Assembly (NCBI GenBank): GCA_036702855.1
Contig: DATNQF010000158.1
Location: forward strand, 1 to 7,869
DNA length: 7,869 bases
Direction: 5' to 3'
Source of the DNA: JACVSF01 sp036702855
GTDB lineage: Bacteria; Cyanobacteriota; Cyanobacteriia; Phormidesmidales; Phormidesmidaceae
Under the pieces are notes generated by a model. It made no database searches and was not told where the DNA came from. It worked only from the letters and a program-made list of their open reading frames with translations. Positions 1 through 6,906 of this stretch are shown here, piece by piece; position 1 is the first letter of the stretch, and each line of letters opens with the position of its first letter. A program made the position numbers and the translations under genes.

Positions 1-2
1 TT

Positions 3-1469
3 TTAGGGGAAGATTGCTATAGCAAATATTATTTCTACTCAACCCACTTCAACCACCAAGCGCTAAGTCCTTCAACCTATTTGATTTTGGGTCGAAGAGG
101 TTCAGGTAAAACTGCACTAACCAAATTTTTCGCCTTCCAGAAAATAATCCAAAACTCCATCGAGATTGATATTGACGAACCTGCTGCCTTTCACGAAGTC
201 ATTTCAAAAATTGCTGAGCAAGATTCGCTAAATAGAGACCTGAAAATTCCTCAACTGGTCAAAATTTGGGAATACGTAATTTGGTCTGCAATCTTTTATC
301 AACTCAGAGGCAAAAACTTTAAAATCAACGCCGCTTGCACCTTGAATGGAGAAGAAGGCGTTTCCAAAATCATTCGTTCTTTGCTCCAGTCTTTACTCAG
401 TAAGTATCTGGGCACAGACAACAGCTTGTCTGATGAGTTAGATCGGCTTTTTCAAAGTGCAACCTTTAGAGAGGCCAAAGAAGCCGTTTTAGAAATTGCT
501 CGCAAGAATCCGTTGATTGTTGCTGTTGATACCCTAGAGAAATACTCAATCAACGATGAAAGGCTGATGGTAACAATTGCGGCATTGGTAGAATTTGCCG
601 CTGTGTTTTGCAGAGAATACTCAGCCAAAAAAATCTATATCAAAGTTTTTCTGATGGATGAGATGTTTCCCTATCTCACCGAAGACTATATTTCTAACAC
701 CTTAAAGTACGTCAAAAATGAAATTTACTTGCACTGGAAGCCCAAAGATCTGATGCGAATGATCTGCTGGCGCTTATTTCAGTATCTAAAGATCAAAGAT
801 CTGCCGAGGAAGACAGAAGACATCGACTGGTCAGACTACCGGGATGTTAAAGCCAAAATCTGGCAACCCTACTTTGGCGAGCATCTTGGCAATGGGGAGG
901 GGATTAACGAAAAAACATTCCCCTATATCTTGCGCCATACTCACTTGCGGCCTAGACAGCTCATCGTTCTGTGCAACTCCATTGCAGAACATGCTCTAAC
1001 CTTCCAGAACTTTCCGAACTTCTCACCCAAAGACATTATCTCTGGTGTTCAAAACGCAGGAGATTCCTTAGCCAACGAGGTATTCAACGCTTACAGCGCG
1101 GTCTACCCAAATGCGGCTAGGATTGCTGATGCTTTATCTGGCATTGCTCCCGTTTTTCAAGCAAAAGAACTCGATAAAAGAGCCCACCAAACAGCTTCTC
1201 AATGGCAGGATGATTATTCCCCTTACCGCTTTCGGCAATTTGTAGCCGAGTTAGGCATTGTAGGTCGTGTTCGGCACAAGGATGATGTCAGCGGCGTTAT
1301 CGAAGCGGACTTTGAATACTTTAAGAAGGGTCGCTTGATCCTTTCTACGGATGATCTTTGTGTGATCCATCCCATGTTTTATACCAAGCTCAATGTCAAC
1401 CTCAAAGAGAAGCTGTACGTTTATCCCTTCCCCGATCACGAAGAGTTTGTCAGCCTCAATTACAACTAG
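3..1469 (+). CDS. P-loop ATPase, KAP/STAND-like (5' end outside window)
   Basis: This is a predicted cytoplasmic ATPase of unknown biological role. The frame is open to the left edge. The first possible start, TTG at 81, would leave only three residues before Walker A, so the true start lies upstream of the window. Numbering from that TTG, Walker A is GRRGSGKT (4-11). The likely Walker B is PLIVAVDTLE (144-153). A second hydrophobic strand ends in VFLMDE (189-194), where KAP-type ATPases carry their sensor strand. LHW near 215 is followed by a basic helix, and RHTHLRPRQ (285-293) resembles the RPR motif of that class. The C-terminal third ends in a small domain with an IHPMF motif, possibly a winged helix. 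Layout and length recall cyanobacterial Sll1717-type P-loop ATPases; this is from memory, not a search. The gene is A+T-rich (22/60 G+C at 121-180 and 20/60 at 241-300) and has no HIP1 site. A defence role is possible but unsupported by neighbours. Confidence 0.85.
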   Translation, partial: LGEDCYSKYYFYSTHFNHQALSPSTYLILGRRGSGKTALTKFFAFQKIIQNSIEIDIDEPAAFHEVISKIAEQDSLNRDLKIPQLVKIWEYVIWSAIFYQLRGKNFKINAACTLNGEEGVSKIIRSLLQSLLSKYLGTDNSLSDELDRLFQSATFREAKEAVLEIARKNPLIVAVDTLEKYSINDERLMVTIAALVEFAAVFCREYSAKKIYIKVFLMDEMFPYLTEDYISNTLKYVKNEIYLHWKPKDLMRMICWRLFQYLKIKDLPRKTEDIDWSDYRDVKAKIWQPYFGEHLGNGEGINEKTFPYILRHTHLRPRQLIVLCNSIAEHALTFQNFPNFSPKDIISGVQNAGDSLANEVFNAYSAVYPNAARIADALSGIAPVFQAKELDKRAHQTASQWQDDYSPYRFRQFVAELGIVGRVRHKDDVSGVIEADFEYFKKGRLILSTDDLCVIHPMFYTKLNVNLKEKLYVYPFPDHEEFVSLNYN

Positions 1470-1492
1470 GCCTTACAAATGCGCATCTTCAG

Positions 1493-1523
1493 CTTCGGCC
1501 CTATGCTCTATTTGGGGCCGAAG
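1493..1523 (+). terminator. Perfect 9-bp inverted repeat after the ATPase gene
   Basis: CTTCGGCCC (1493-1501) pairs perfectly with GGGCCGAAG (1515-1523) across a 13-nt loop. The repeat begins 23 nt after the ATPase stop codon. The stem is G+C-rich, but no T-tract follows, so it is not a classical intrinsic terminator. Cyanobacterial terminators often lack a strong U-run, so termination or 3'-end protection of the ATPase mRNA is the likeliest role. It could also be a dispersed intergenic repeat. Confidence 0.5.
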
Positions 1524-1544
1524 TTCGACATCCTCATAAGATTT

Positions 1545-1552
1545 GCGATCGC
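1545..1552. repeat. HIP1 octamer palindrome (one of seven in the window)
   Basis: GCGATCGC, the highly iterated palindrome of cyanobacterial genomes. Other exact copies start at 2733, 3058, 4183, 5493, 6618 and 6713, all inside coding sequence. This is the only intergenic copy. None occurs in the ATPase gene at the left or in the last gene at the right. The sites support the taxonomic call; no regulatory role is implied. Confidence 0.9.
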
Positions 1553-1565
1553 ACCCTCAGTTCTA

Positions 1566-1585
1566 CTTCCTGACTCCGTCAGAAG
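1566..1585 (+). other. Small hairpin upstream of the channel gene
   Basis: CTGAC (1570-1574) pairs with GTCAG (1578-1582) over a 3-nt loop. The stem extends by CTT (1566-1568) with AAG (1583-1585) if C1569 bulges out. It lies about 110 nt before the proposed channel start and may be part of its 5' untranslated region. Function is unknown, and a stem this short can arise by chance. Confidence 0.3.
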
Positions 1586-1694
1586 CCGAAAAATAACAAT
1601 TTTCTTTCCCCAGAAAGTAGCCAACGGCAAGATCCCCTTTTACAGTCGGGAGGGTTCCGCTGAAACGAGCTTGACTATTTTTCTGGTTTCAATC

Positions 1695-2825
1695 ATGACA
1701 CAACTTATTGGCACGCTACTCGTGCTAATTGCGCTTGTAGATATTTATCTGACTGTGCTGTATCCTCGTAGCGGCAAAGGTTGGGTAAGCGTAAGCCTAA
1801 GAAGAGGACTGTGGTGTGCATTTCGGCTAATGACATATGTCCAGTTTCTCAAACCTCTAGGATTGCGGCTCCGCCTTGCTAGAAGTGTTCTCTCTTATTC
1901 CGGCCCTACCATACTCCTGGCAGTCGTAGCAGTTTGGGTCTTGTTGTTATTGAATGGATTTGCTCTGATATTTTGGAGCGCATTGGGATCCGGGATTCGG
2001 GCTAGTGAAGGAGCCACTCCCACGGATTTTATGACTGCTTTTTACTTAAGCGGATACGTCTTAACAACCTTGGGAATGGGAGATATTGTGCCTCAAAATG
2101 GAATCTATCGACTGTTGTCGATCTTAGAGGCAGCACTGGGCTTCTCAATTTTTACGTTAACCATTACTTATCTACTGGCTGTCTATTCAGCGTTGACCCA
2201 AAGAAACATTTTCGCCCTCAGGCTTCATCACCGCACCGACGGTACTGGAGATGCAGTGGAGATGTTAGCCCGATATGGGCAAGATGGAGACTTCGCAAAA
2301 GTTCGTGAGGATATTTCTGGAATGTCCCTGAGCTTATTAACCCTACTAGAGTCACACCATGCGTATCCAGTGGTGCATTATTTTCGTTTCCGGGAAAGCT
2401 ACTATGCTCTTTCTCGAATTGTCTTAATTGCAATGGACACCGCAACGCTACTCAAAAGTACATTGCATGAAGACCGATATCGCTCGCTAATCAACTGCAC
2501 AGCCGTTGCAGAATTATCAGGAGGTGGGCTGCATCTGCTGTCAGAGTTAGCTCACTCTTTTTTACCTAGACAAGACTACTGCGAAAGCAGACCCTCAGAA
2601 CCCCTTTTACGGGAGCGCTATTATGATGCGGTGGCTCGGTTAAAGCAGGAAGGAATTGAGACAACCGCTGATTTAGAAGCAGGCGCAAACTTGTATGTCT
2701 CTCTACGTCGGCAATGGGAGCCCTACGTGAGAGCGATCGCACACTATATGGCCTATGACTGGCAGGAGATCGCCCCCCATGAAAAAGACATTGAGCGGAA
2801 TTTACCAGATCGGGTATTGAGATAG
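1695..2825 (+). CDS. Two-pore-type/ion-channel family membrane protein
   Basis: This is a 376-residue membrane protein with a potassium-channel pore module. Segment 1 spans about residues 4-22 and segment 2 about 71-94. A pore helix (about 108-122) leads into the filter TTLGMGD (124-130), and the final pore-lining helix is about 141-165. Residues 166-376 form a soluble, presumably cytoplasmic, domain rich in helices; I recognise no ligand-binding fold in it. The filter departs from the usual TVGYGD or TxGFGD by carrying Met128 at the aromatic position, so K+ selectivity is uncertain. I chose the ATG at 1695 because it opens directly onto the first membrane segment. The frame stays open to an ATG at 1479, but that extension crosses the two hairpins and a HIP1 site and does not look like protein. 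No clear Shine-Dalgarno sequence precedes 1695. The 225-bp gap after the ATPase gene argues against co-transcription. Channel class is fairly sure; ion and gating are unknown. Confidence 0.82.
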   Translation: MTQLIGTLLVLIALVDIYLTVLYPRSGKGWVSVSLRRGLWCAFRLMTYVQFLKPLGLRLRLARSVLSYSGPTILLAVVAVWVLLLLNGFALIFWSALGSGIRASEGATPTDFMTAFYLSGYVLTTLGMGDIVPQNGIYRLLSILEAALGFSIFTLTITYLLAVYSALTQRNIFALRLHHRTDGTGDAVEMLARYGQDGDFAKVREDISGMSLSLLTLLESHHAYPVVHYFRFRESYYALSRIVLIAMDTATLLKSTLHEDRYRSLINCTAVAELSGGGLHLLSELAHSFLPRQDYCESRPSEPLLRERYYDAVARLKQEGIETTADLEAGANLYVSLRRQWEPYVRAIAHYMAYDWQEIAPHEKDIERNLPDRVLR

Positions 2826-2924
2826 GAAAGCCACTATCCGGTCGTGCTCGATAGTCGTTGCTAGGGGGATGTTTTACAGTGAAAAAGGGATAGTTACGGT
2901 TGCGATAGAAACTGTCAGCCTATC
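2821..2924. promoter_or_regulatory. Cluster of six GATAG/CTATC motifs before the carotenoid oxygenase gene
   Basis: GATAG occurs at 2821, 2850, 2889 and 2904, and its complement CTATC at 2834 and 2920. The first copy overlaps the TAG stop of the channel gene. Two inverted pairs are hairpin-capable: ACTATC (2833-2838) with GATAGT (2850-2855), and GATAG (2904-2908) with CTATC (2920-2924). About 0.2 copies would be expected by chance in 104 bp. The cluster could be an operator for the downstream gene, or the first hairpin could end channel transcription, although no T-tract follows. I could not pick out a convincing -35/-10 pair here. Confidence 0.28.
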
Positions 2925-3000
2925 TTCCGCCTCTCCGTGGGCTTCCTTGAGCAAATAGCCTGCCATTAACCTTGCTAGAAAATCCTGCCAATCAACATTT

Positions 3001-4449
3001 ATGGTTCTGAAATCGCCCCCGCTGCAAAGCCCCACAACCCGTAAAGCGTGGGCAACTGCGATCGCATCTCCAGCCTCAGAATTTGCTACCACAGCACTAC
3101 CGATTCTATCGGGGCACATTCCGGCTGGGCTGCACGGCACGCTCTATCGCAATGGGCCTGCTCGCCTAGAGCGTGGTGGAGAGCGGGTTGGTCACTGGTT
3201 TGACGGAGATGGTGCTGTTTTGGCGGTGCATCTGAGTGAGACAGGGGCAACAGGCACCTACCGCTATGTCCACTCTGCCGGGTACACCGCAGAAGATGAA
3301 GCCGACCAGTTTCTCTACCGAGGGTACGGCACCTTGCCACCAGGACGATTCTGGCAGCGGATGAAGTCCCAGTTTAAGAACGCTGCTAACACATCTGTCC
3401 TAGCCCTACCCGATCGACTGCTGGCCCTGTGGGAGGGAGGCTTTCCCCATGCCTTGGATTTAGAAACCCTAGAGACGTTGGGGCCAGATGATTTAGGCAG
3501 TCTCGCTGGAGATGAAACTTACTCCGCCCATCCTAAACGCCATGCTCGTACTGGGGACATTTTCAACTGCGGTGTGGTTGCTGGCGCTAATGCCACCCTT
3601 AATCTCTATCGCAGCAATGCTTCAGGTCGCATTGTCAAAAAACAAGGTCTGGAGTTAAACGGCATTCCCCTACTCCACGACTTTGTGCTAGCTGATCGCT
3701 ATCTCGTCTTTTGCGTGCCGCCTGTGCGTATGAACGCCTTGCCAGCGGTGCTGGGCTTGAAAAGCTTCAGCGATGCCCTGATGTGGCAACCCAAATACGG
3801 CACTCAAATTTTAGTCGTGGATGCCGATAGCTTTGAGGTGGTGGGCTGGAACCAGGTAGATCCGTGGTTCCAGTGGCACTTTGGCAAGGGCCATCTTGAT
3901 CGGAACGGTCAAATTGTGCTGGAGGTGGTCGCTTATTCAGACTTTCGCACCAATCAACACCTCAAAGAAGTAGCTAGCGGTAAAACCACTACTTGGTCTC
4001 CCAGCCAATTCTGGCGGCTACACATCAACCCACACACAGCCGAGATCAGCGATCGTGAGGTGTTGGTTGATCGCCACTGCGAGTTTCCCGTCGTTGCCTC
4101 AGACACCTTTTTCCCCGAAGATGCAGCTACTTTCCTAGCTGTTCATCGGCAGGATGGCAATATGGCGACAGAGTTGTTTGGTGCGATCGCACGTTTTGAC
4201 CCCAAGACGAACACTTTGACCATGGCCGATGCGGGCGAAAACCGCTATCCCTCCGAGCCCATCTATGCTCCTGATGCCAGCCGAACAGAGCAGGGCTGGA
4301 TTCTCACCGTCGTCTACGATGGCAATACCGACCGCAGCGAAGTTTGGATCTATGACAGTGCCCATCTTGATCAGGAGCCAATTTGTCGCTTAGGTTTACC
4401 CAAAGTGATTCCTCACAGCTTTCATGGCGCTTGGCAGGCGCAGGAATAG
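3001..4449 (+). CDS. Carotenoid cleavage oxygenase (RPE65/CCD family)
   Basis: This is a non-haem Fe(II) enzyme that splits a double bond of carotenoids or apocarotenoids with O2 to give aldehyde or ketone products such as retinal or apocarotenals. At 482 residues it matches the usual cyanobacterial length. Family marks are LYRNGP (48-53), GHWFDGDG (64-71), and four His in the contexts of the iron ligands: H177 in SAHPKR, H226 in LLHDF, H293 in FQWHFG, and H475 in SFHGAW. The third site lacks the HxxN context of many relatives and reads HFGKGH, so H293 rather than H298 is inferred from spacing. No signal peptide is evident. The enzyme is probably cytoplasmic and reaches its substrate at the membrane. 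ATG 3001 fits the family N-terminus, although no clear Shine-Dalgarno sequence precedes it. It resembles the Diox2/NSC2-type cyanobacterial oxygenases, from memory. Exact substrate and cleavage site cannot be read from the sequence. No rhodopsin or carotenoid-synthesis gene lies nearby. Confidence 0.93.
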   Translation: MVLKSPPLQSPTTRKAWATAIASPASEFATTALPILSGHIPAGLHGTLYRNGPARLERGGERVGHWFDGDGAVLAVHLSETGATGTYRYVHSAGYTAEDEADQFLYRGYGTLPPGRFWQRMKSQFKNAANTSVLALPDRLLALWEGGFPHALDLETLETLGPDDLGSLAGDETYSAHPKRHARTGDIFNCGVVAGANATLNLYRSNASGRIVKKQGLELNGIPLLHDFVLADRYLVFCVPPVRMNALPAVLGLKSFSDALMWQPKYGTQILVVDADSFEVVGWNQVDPWFQWHFGKGHLDRNGQIVLEVVAYSDFRTNQHLKEVASGKTTTWSPSQFWRLHINPHTAEISDREVLVDRHCEFPVVASDTFFPEDAATFLAVHRQDGNMATELFGAIARFDPKTNTLTMADAGENRYPSEPIYAPDASRTEQGWILTVVYDGNTDRSEVWIYDSAHLDQEPICRLGLPKVIPHSFHGAWQAQE

Positions 4450-4678
4450 TGGCACAAAACAGCTCTACTTTTTAATAGGAGTGAAAGGGTCAACTAGGCC
4501 GCTTTTACCTCATCGGTTAGATGACGTCGTTGGCTTAATCAAGCACGATAAAGGGGCTTTCGCGATGAGTAGACCTGCTATTGAAGCTAGGGTTTACGCT
4601 GTTGAAGGGGATATCTAGGCACTGCCAACGTCTTCTGGATAACCCTTCTATTGGCCCTTGTATGGACTCCGCTTTGGT
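4450..4678. other. Intergenic gap, oxygenase to histidine kinase
   Basis: This 229-bp gap shows no RNA gene, clear promoter or strong hairpin. It contains a 45-codon frame from GTG 4481 to a TAG ending at 4618. An AGGAG overlaps that GTG, which is too close to act as a ribosome site. I do not call it a gene. The kinase promoter is presumably here. Confidence 0.4.
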
Positions 4679-5884
4679 ATGGATTTTAGCCATGCGCTCT
4701 CAAAAAAGAGTGATGCCATCACAGAGGCGTGGGTGTCAGCGCTCAGGCAGGATGAGCAGATTCAAGTTACCGAGGAATTGTCCTATGCTGCCACCCGAGA
4801 CAGCCTACCTCGTGTGCTAGCGGCTTTGGCAACAGTGCTGTCAAAATCAGAGGACAACGACCTAAAAAGTCTAGTCGACGCCAGCTTAGAACATGGCAAG
4901 CTTCGAGCCGATCAGGGATTTGAGCCTGTCGAAATTGCCCGCGAATATCGCTTGCTGCGATCTATCATCTTTTCTGAACTAGAACCTGATTTGTTGAAAG
5001 GAACGCCAGCAGAAACCCTACGAGCTGTTCGGCTCATTGACACTGTAATTGATGAGGCTATTGCCCGTTGCTTTGATAGCTACACAGATGGCCGCTTACA
5101 TGAATTGCGCCAACTTCAAAGTCAATTAGCACTCACCAATCAAGAATTGACGCGGCTCGTTCGAGCGAGCAAAGAAAACCTATCACAGCTAGCGCACGAA
5201 CTGAAAACACCCTTGACCTCCATTATTGGGTATGCCGATCTCTTCTTACGCCAGCAACGTCAACCTTCTGAAACCCAAGATCTTTCTACTAACCTGGAGA
5301 GCATTGAGCGGGTGCTCCACAGTGGTCGGCTGCTCCTACGGCTGATTAATGATGCCCTGGAAATTTCACGCTACGATGCCGGAAAGCTGAACCCACAACT
5401 GGTCCCTATCGACGTCCGGCAGGTTATCAACACGGTGGTGGCGATGGTAGCCCCCCTAGCTGAATCCAAGAATTTGTCACTGACTGTAGATTGCGATCGC
5501 GCCCCCGATCAGGCAGTCACCGATCCCCTGAGACTTCAGCAAGTCATTACCAACCTGTTGAGCAACGCCATCCGTTACACAGAGTGTGGTTCAATTCACG
5601 TTGAATGCGTCACGCTGCCAGAGCAGCAGTGGGGCATTACCATTACAGACAGCGGTATTGGCATCGCGCCCGAAGACCAAGCCAACATCTTTGAGCCCTA
5701 CTTTCGCGGCAATGAAAATCTAAGTTCTCAAAACTCCGATGGCACAGGACTTGGGCTATCAATTGTCTCCCGACTAACCAAATTACTCCAAGGCGAGATC
5801 AAGATGACCTCCCAAACTGGTTCCGGATCGAGTTTCACTATCGTCTTGCCGATCATGCCTCACTCAGAGTTTATTCCAAATTAA
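4679..5884 (+). CDS. Orphan sensor histidine kinase with RsbR/RsbRD-like N-terminal domain
   Basis: This is a 401-residue soluble histidine kinase with no membrane segment, so it probably senses a cytoplasmic signal. Residues about 5-150 form an all-helical domain resembling the N-terminal domain of RsbT co-antagonists (RsbRD type); its marker stretch, LEHGKLRADQGFEPVEIARE, starts at residue 70. A short coiled coil (about 145-170) leads to the dimerisation/phosphoacceptor helix LAHELKTPLTS with His173. The ATP-binding domain shows an N-box with Asn296 (NLLSNAIRY), a G1 box DSGIG (324-328), an F-box near FEPYF, and a G2 box GTGLGL (355-360). All catalytic motifs look intact. It lacks a receiver domain and no response regulator gene is adjacent, so the partner lies elsewhere. 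I prefer ATG 4679. TTG 4658 would add seven residues, and an in-frame stop at 4640 limits any further extension. By analogy to RsbR, a stress-signalling role is plausible but inferred. Confidence 0.92.
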   Translation: MDFSHALSKKSDAITEAWVSALRQDEQIQVTEELSYAATRDSLPRVLAALATVLSKSEDNDLKSLVDASLEHGKLRADQGFEPVEIAREYRLLRSIIFSELEPDLLKGTPAETLRAVRLIDTVIDEAIARCFDSYTDGRLHELRQLQSQLALTNQELTRLVRASKENLSQLAHELKTPLTSIIGYADLFLRQQRQPSETQDLSTNLESIERVLHSGRLLLRLINDALEISRYDAGKLNPQLVPIDVRQVINTVVAMVAPLAESKNLSLTVDCDRAPDQAVTDPLRLQQVITNLLSNAIRYTECGSIHVECVTLPEQQWGITITDSGIGIAPEDQANIFEPYFRGNENLSSQNSDGTGLGLSIVSRLTKLLQGEIKMTSQTGSGSSFTIVLPIMPHSEFIPN

Positions 5885-6214
5885 ATAATTGAATCTCAAG
5901 GAAAAATTCATCCATTAAACGCGTTGGCAATTTTCCTATACCAATATCCATCCCCACTAGTTTTTGAGCTATTGCACAACTATTTAGCAGATCACAAAGC
6001 AAGCTAATGTGTTGGCTGTAAATGCATTGATGATTCTTAAAACCTAGGGGAAAAAGAATTTTATTGATTCAAAGATGAGATGATTATGAAATATACCTTG
6101 CGCTCTCTTCCTTTGAATAACTGTAGATAATTGGTAAGATTTTGCTGTAGTTTTTTAGTAGGGTTCTGGGCATAAATTAAAGCAGAACTCATCTCTTGAG
6201 CCAGCGAAATTACC
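5885..6214. other. 330-bp gap before the manganese exporter gene
   Basis: This A+T-rich stretch has no plausible gene on either strand. GGAAAAATT (5900-5908) can pair with AATTTTCC (5929-5936) with one bulged A over a 20-nt loop, a weak candidate for the 3' end of the kinase mRNA. TTAGC (5984-5988) and GCTAA (6003-6007) form another weak pair. Because the next gene probably exports manganese, I looked for the conserved core of the yybP-ykoY manganese riboswitch and did not recognise it. A covariance-model search would be more sensitive than my reading. Confidence 0.5.
6113..6140 (+). promoter_or_regulatory. Candidate sigma70-type promoter for the exporter gene
   Basis: TTGAAT (6113-6118) and TAAGAT (6135-6140) are spaced by 16 bp and each matches four of six consensus bases. 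The start site would then leave a leader of roughly 65-70 nt before ATG 6215. In A+T-rich DNA such matches are common, so this is a weak call. Confidence 0.2.
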
Positions 6215-6832
6215 ATGTTGACAGCCTTTACTGCCGGTCTTTTGCTCATCACAATCTCAGAGTTGGGTGACAAAACCTTTTTTATCGCGGCAATTCTGGC
6301 AATGCGACACCCGCGCCGATGGGTGTTTTTAGGGGCAGTATTGGCTCTGGCCGCGATGACGATTATTTCAGTATTGACGGGTCAGGCCGCAGGACTGTTG
6401 CCTGACCATTACGTTAAGGCTGCAGAGGTGACGCTGTTTCTGGGGTTTGGGCTCAAATTGCTATTTGATGCCAGCCATATGTCAGGCAAAGAAACGCTAG
6501 AAGATGAGCAAAAAGAAGCCGCAGAGACTTTGGAAGAGTCAGGCGGTTTACCCGCTCTGATCTCACCTTGGTCCATTATGACAAAAGCCTTCTCATTGAC
6601 CTTTCTCGCTGAGTGGGGCGATCGCACACAGTTAGCGACGATTACGCTAGCTGCGGGAAACAACCCCTTTGGCATTACTATCGGAGCTACGCTAGGCCAC
6701 ACCATCTGTGCTGCGATCGCAGTGGTTTGCGGTGGCATGTTAGCCGGACGTCTCTCTGAAAAGACCCTCACCCTAATTGGCGGTGGACTCTTTATTCTGT
6801 TTGGCCTCGTCGCTGCGATCAACATCGCTTAA
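6215..6832 (+). CDS. mnx: TMEM165/GDT1 (UPF0016) family cation exporter, probably manganese
   Basis: This 205-residue polytopic membrane protein carries both signature motifs of the family: ELGDKT (16-21) and EWGDRT (133-138). The acidic residues E16, D19, E133 and D136 are expected to form the cation site. Two homologous three-helix halves are joined by a charged loop at about 85-115 rich in Glu and Lys. In Synechocystis the full-length family member Mnx moves Mn2+ out of the cytoplasm into the thylakoid lumen, protecting against manganese excess and feeding photosystem II. The single-chain, two-motif form here fits Mnx rather than the half-size Hmx proteins, which need a partner. ATG 6215 places the first motif in the first helix; no clear Shine-Dalgarno sequence precedes it. 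The second motif is encoded across a HIP1 site (6618-6625). Ca2+ transport or H+ exchange cannot be excluded. The gene symbol rests on length and motifs only. Confidence 0.93.
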   Translation: MLTAFTAGLLLITISELGDKTFFIAAILAMRHPRRWVFLGAVLALAAMTIISVLTGQAAGLLPDHYVKAAEVTLFLGFGLKLLFDASHMSGKETLEDEQKEAAETLEESGGLPALISPWSIMTKAFSLTFLAEWGDRTQLATITLAAGNNPFGITIGATLGHTICAAIAVVCGGMLAGRLSEKTLTLIGGGLFILFGLVAAINIA

Positions 6833-6865
6833 TGCCACTCCTATTGCCGTTTCTGCAACCAGCGT

Positions 6866-6906
6866 GATAGCTAATACTATCTGCGACACTGAATTGGTTC
6901 AGCGTT
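6866..6906 (+). terminator. Two short hairpins after the exporter gene
   Basis: GATAG (6866-6870) pairs with CTATC (6877-6881) over six bases. CTGAA (6889-6893) pairs with TTCAG (6898-6902) over TTGG, and this stem extends past one mismatch to 6886-6906. They begin about 34 nt after the stop codon. Neither is followed by a T-run, so termination is only a reasonable guess. Confidence 0.28.

Noticed and set aside
1479..1694. N-terminal extension of the channel protein from ATG 1479.
   Set aside because: The stretch contains the 9-bp inverted repeat, a second hairpin and an intergenic HIP1 site, and does not read like protein. ATG 1695 begins right at the first membrane segment.
2874..3140. Antisense frame of 88 codons across the start of the oxygenase gene.
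   Set aside because: About half lies opposite a confident gene, and the rest covers the motif-rich intergenic region. No start signal or family resemblance supports it.
4424..4618. Small + strand frame overlapping the end of the oxygenase gene, with a possible GTG start at 4481.
   Set aside because: The long form overlaps the oxygenase in another frame. The short form (45 codons) has a Shine-Dalgarno-like AGGAG overlapping its start and no recognisable product.
6061..6273. Antisense frame of 70 codons spanning the exporter start and leader.
   Set aside because: Its start lies inside the exporter gene on the other strand, and I see no ribosome site or known product.
6409..6825. Antisense frame of 138 codons within the exporter gene.
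   Set aside because: It lies wholly opposite a well-supported membrane-protein gene, and its composition is that of a mirrored reading frame.
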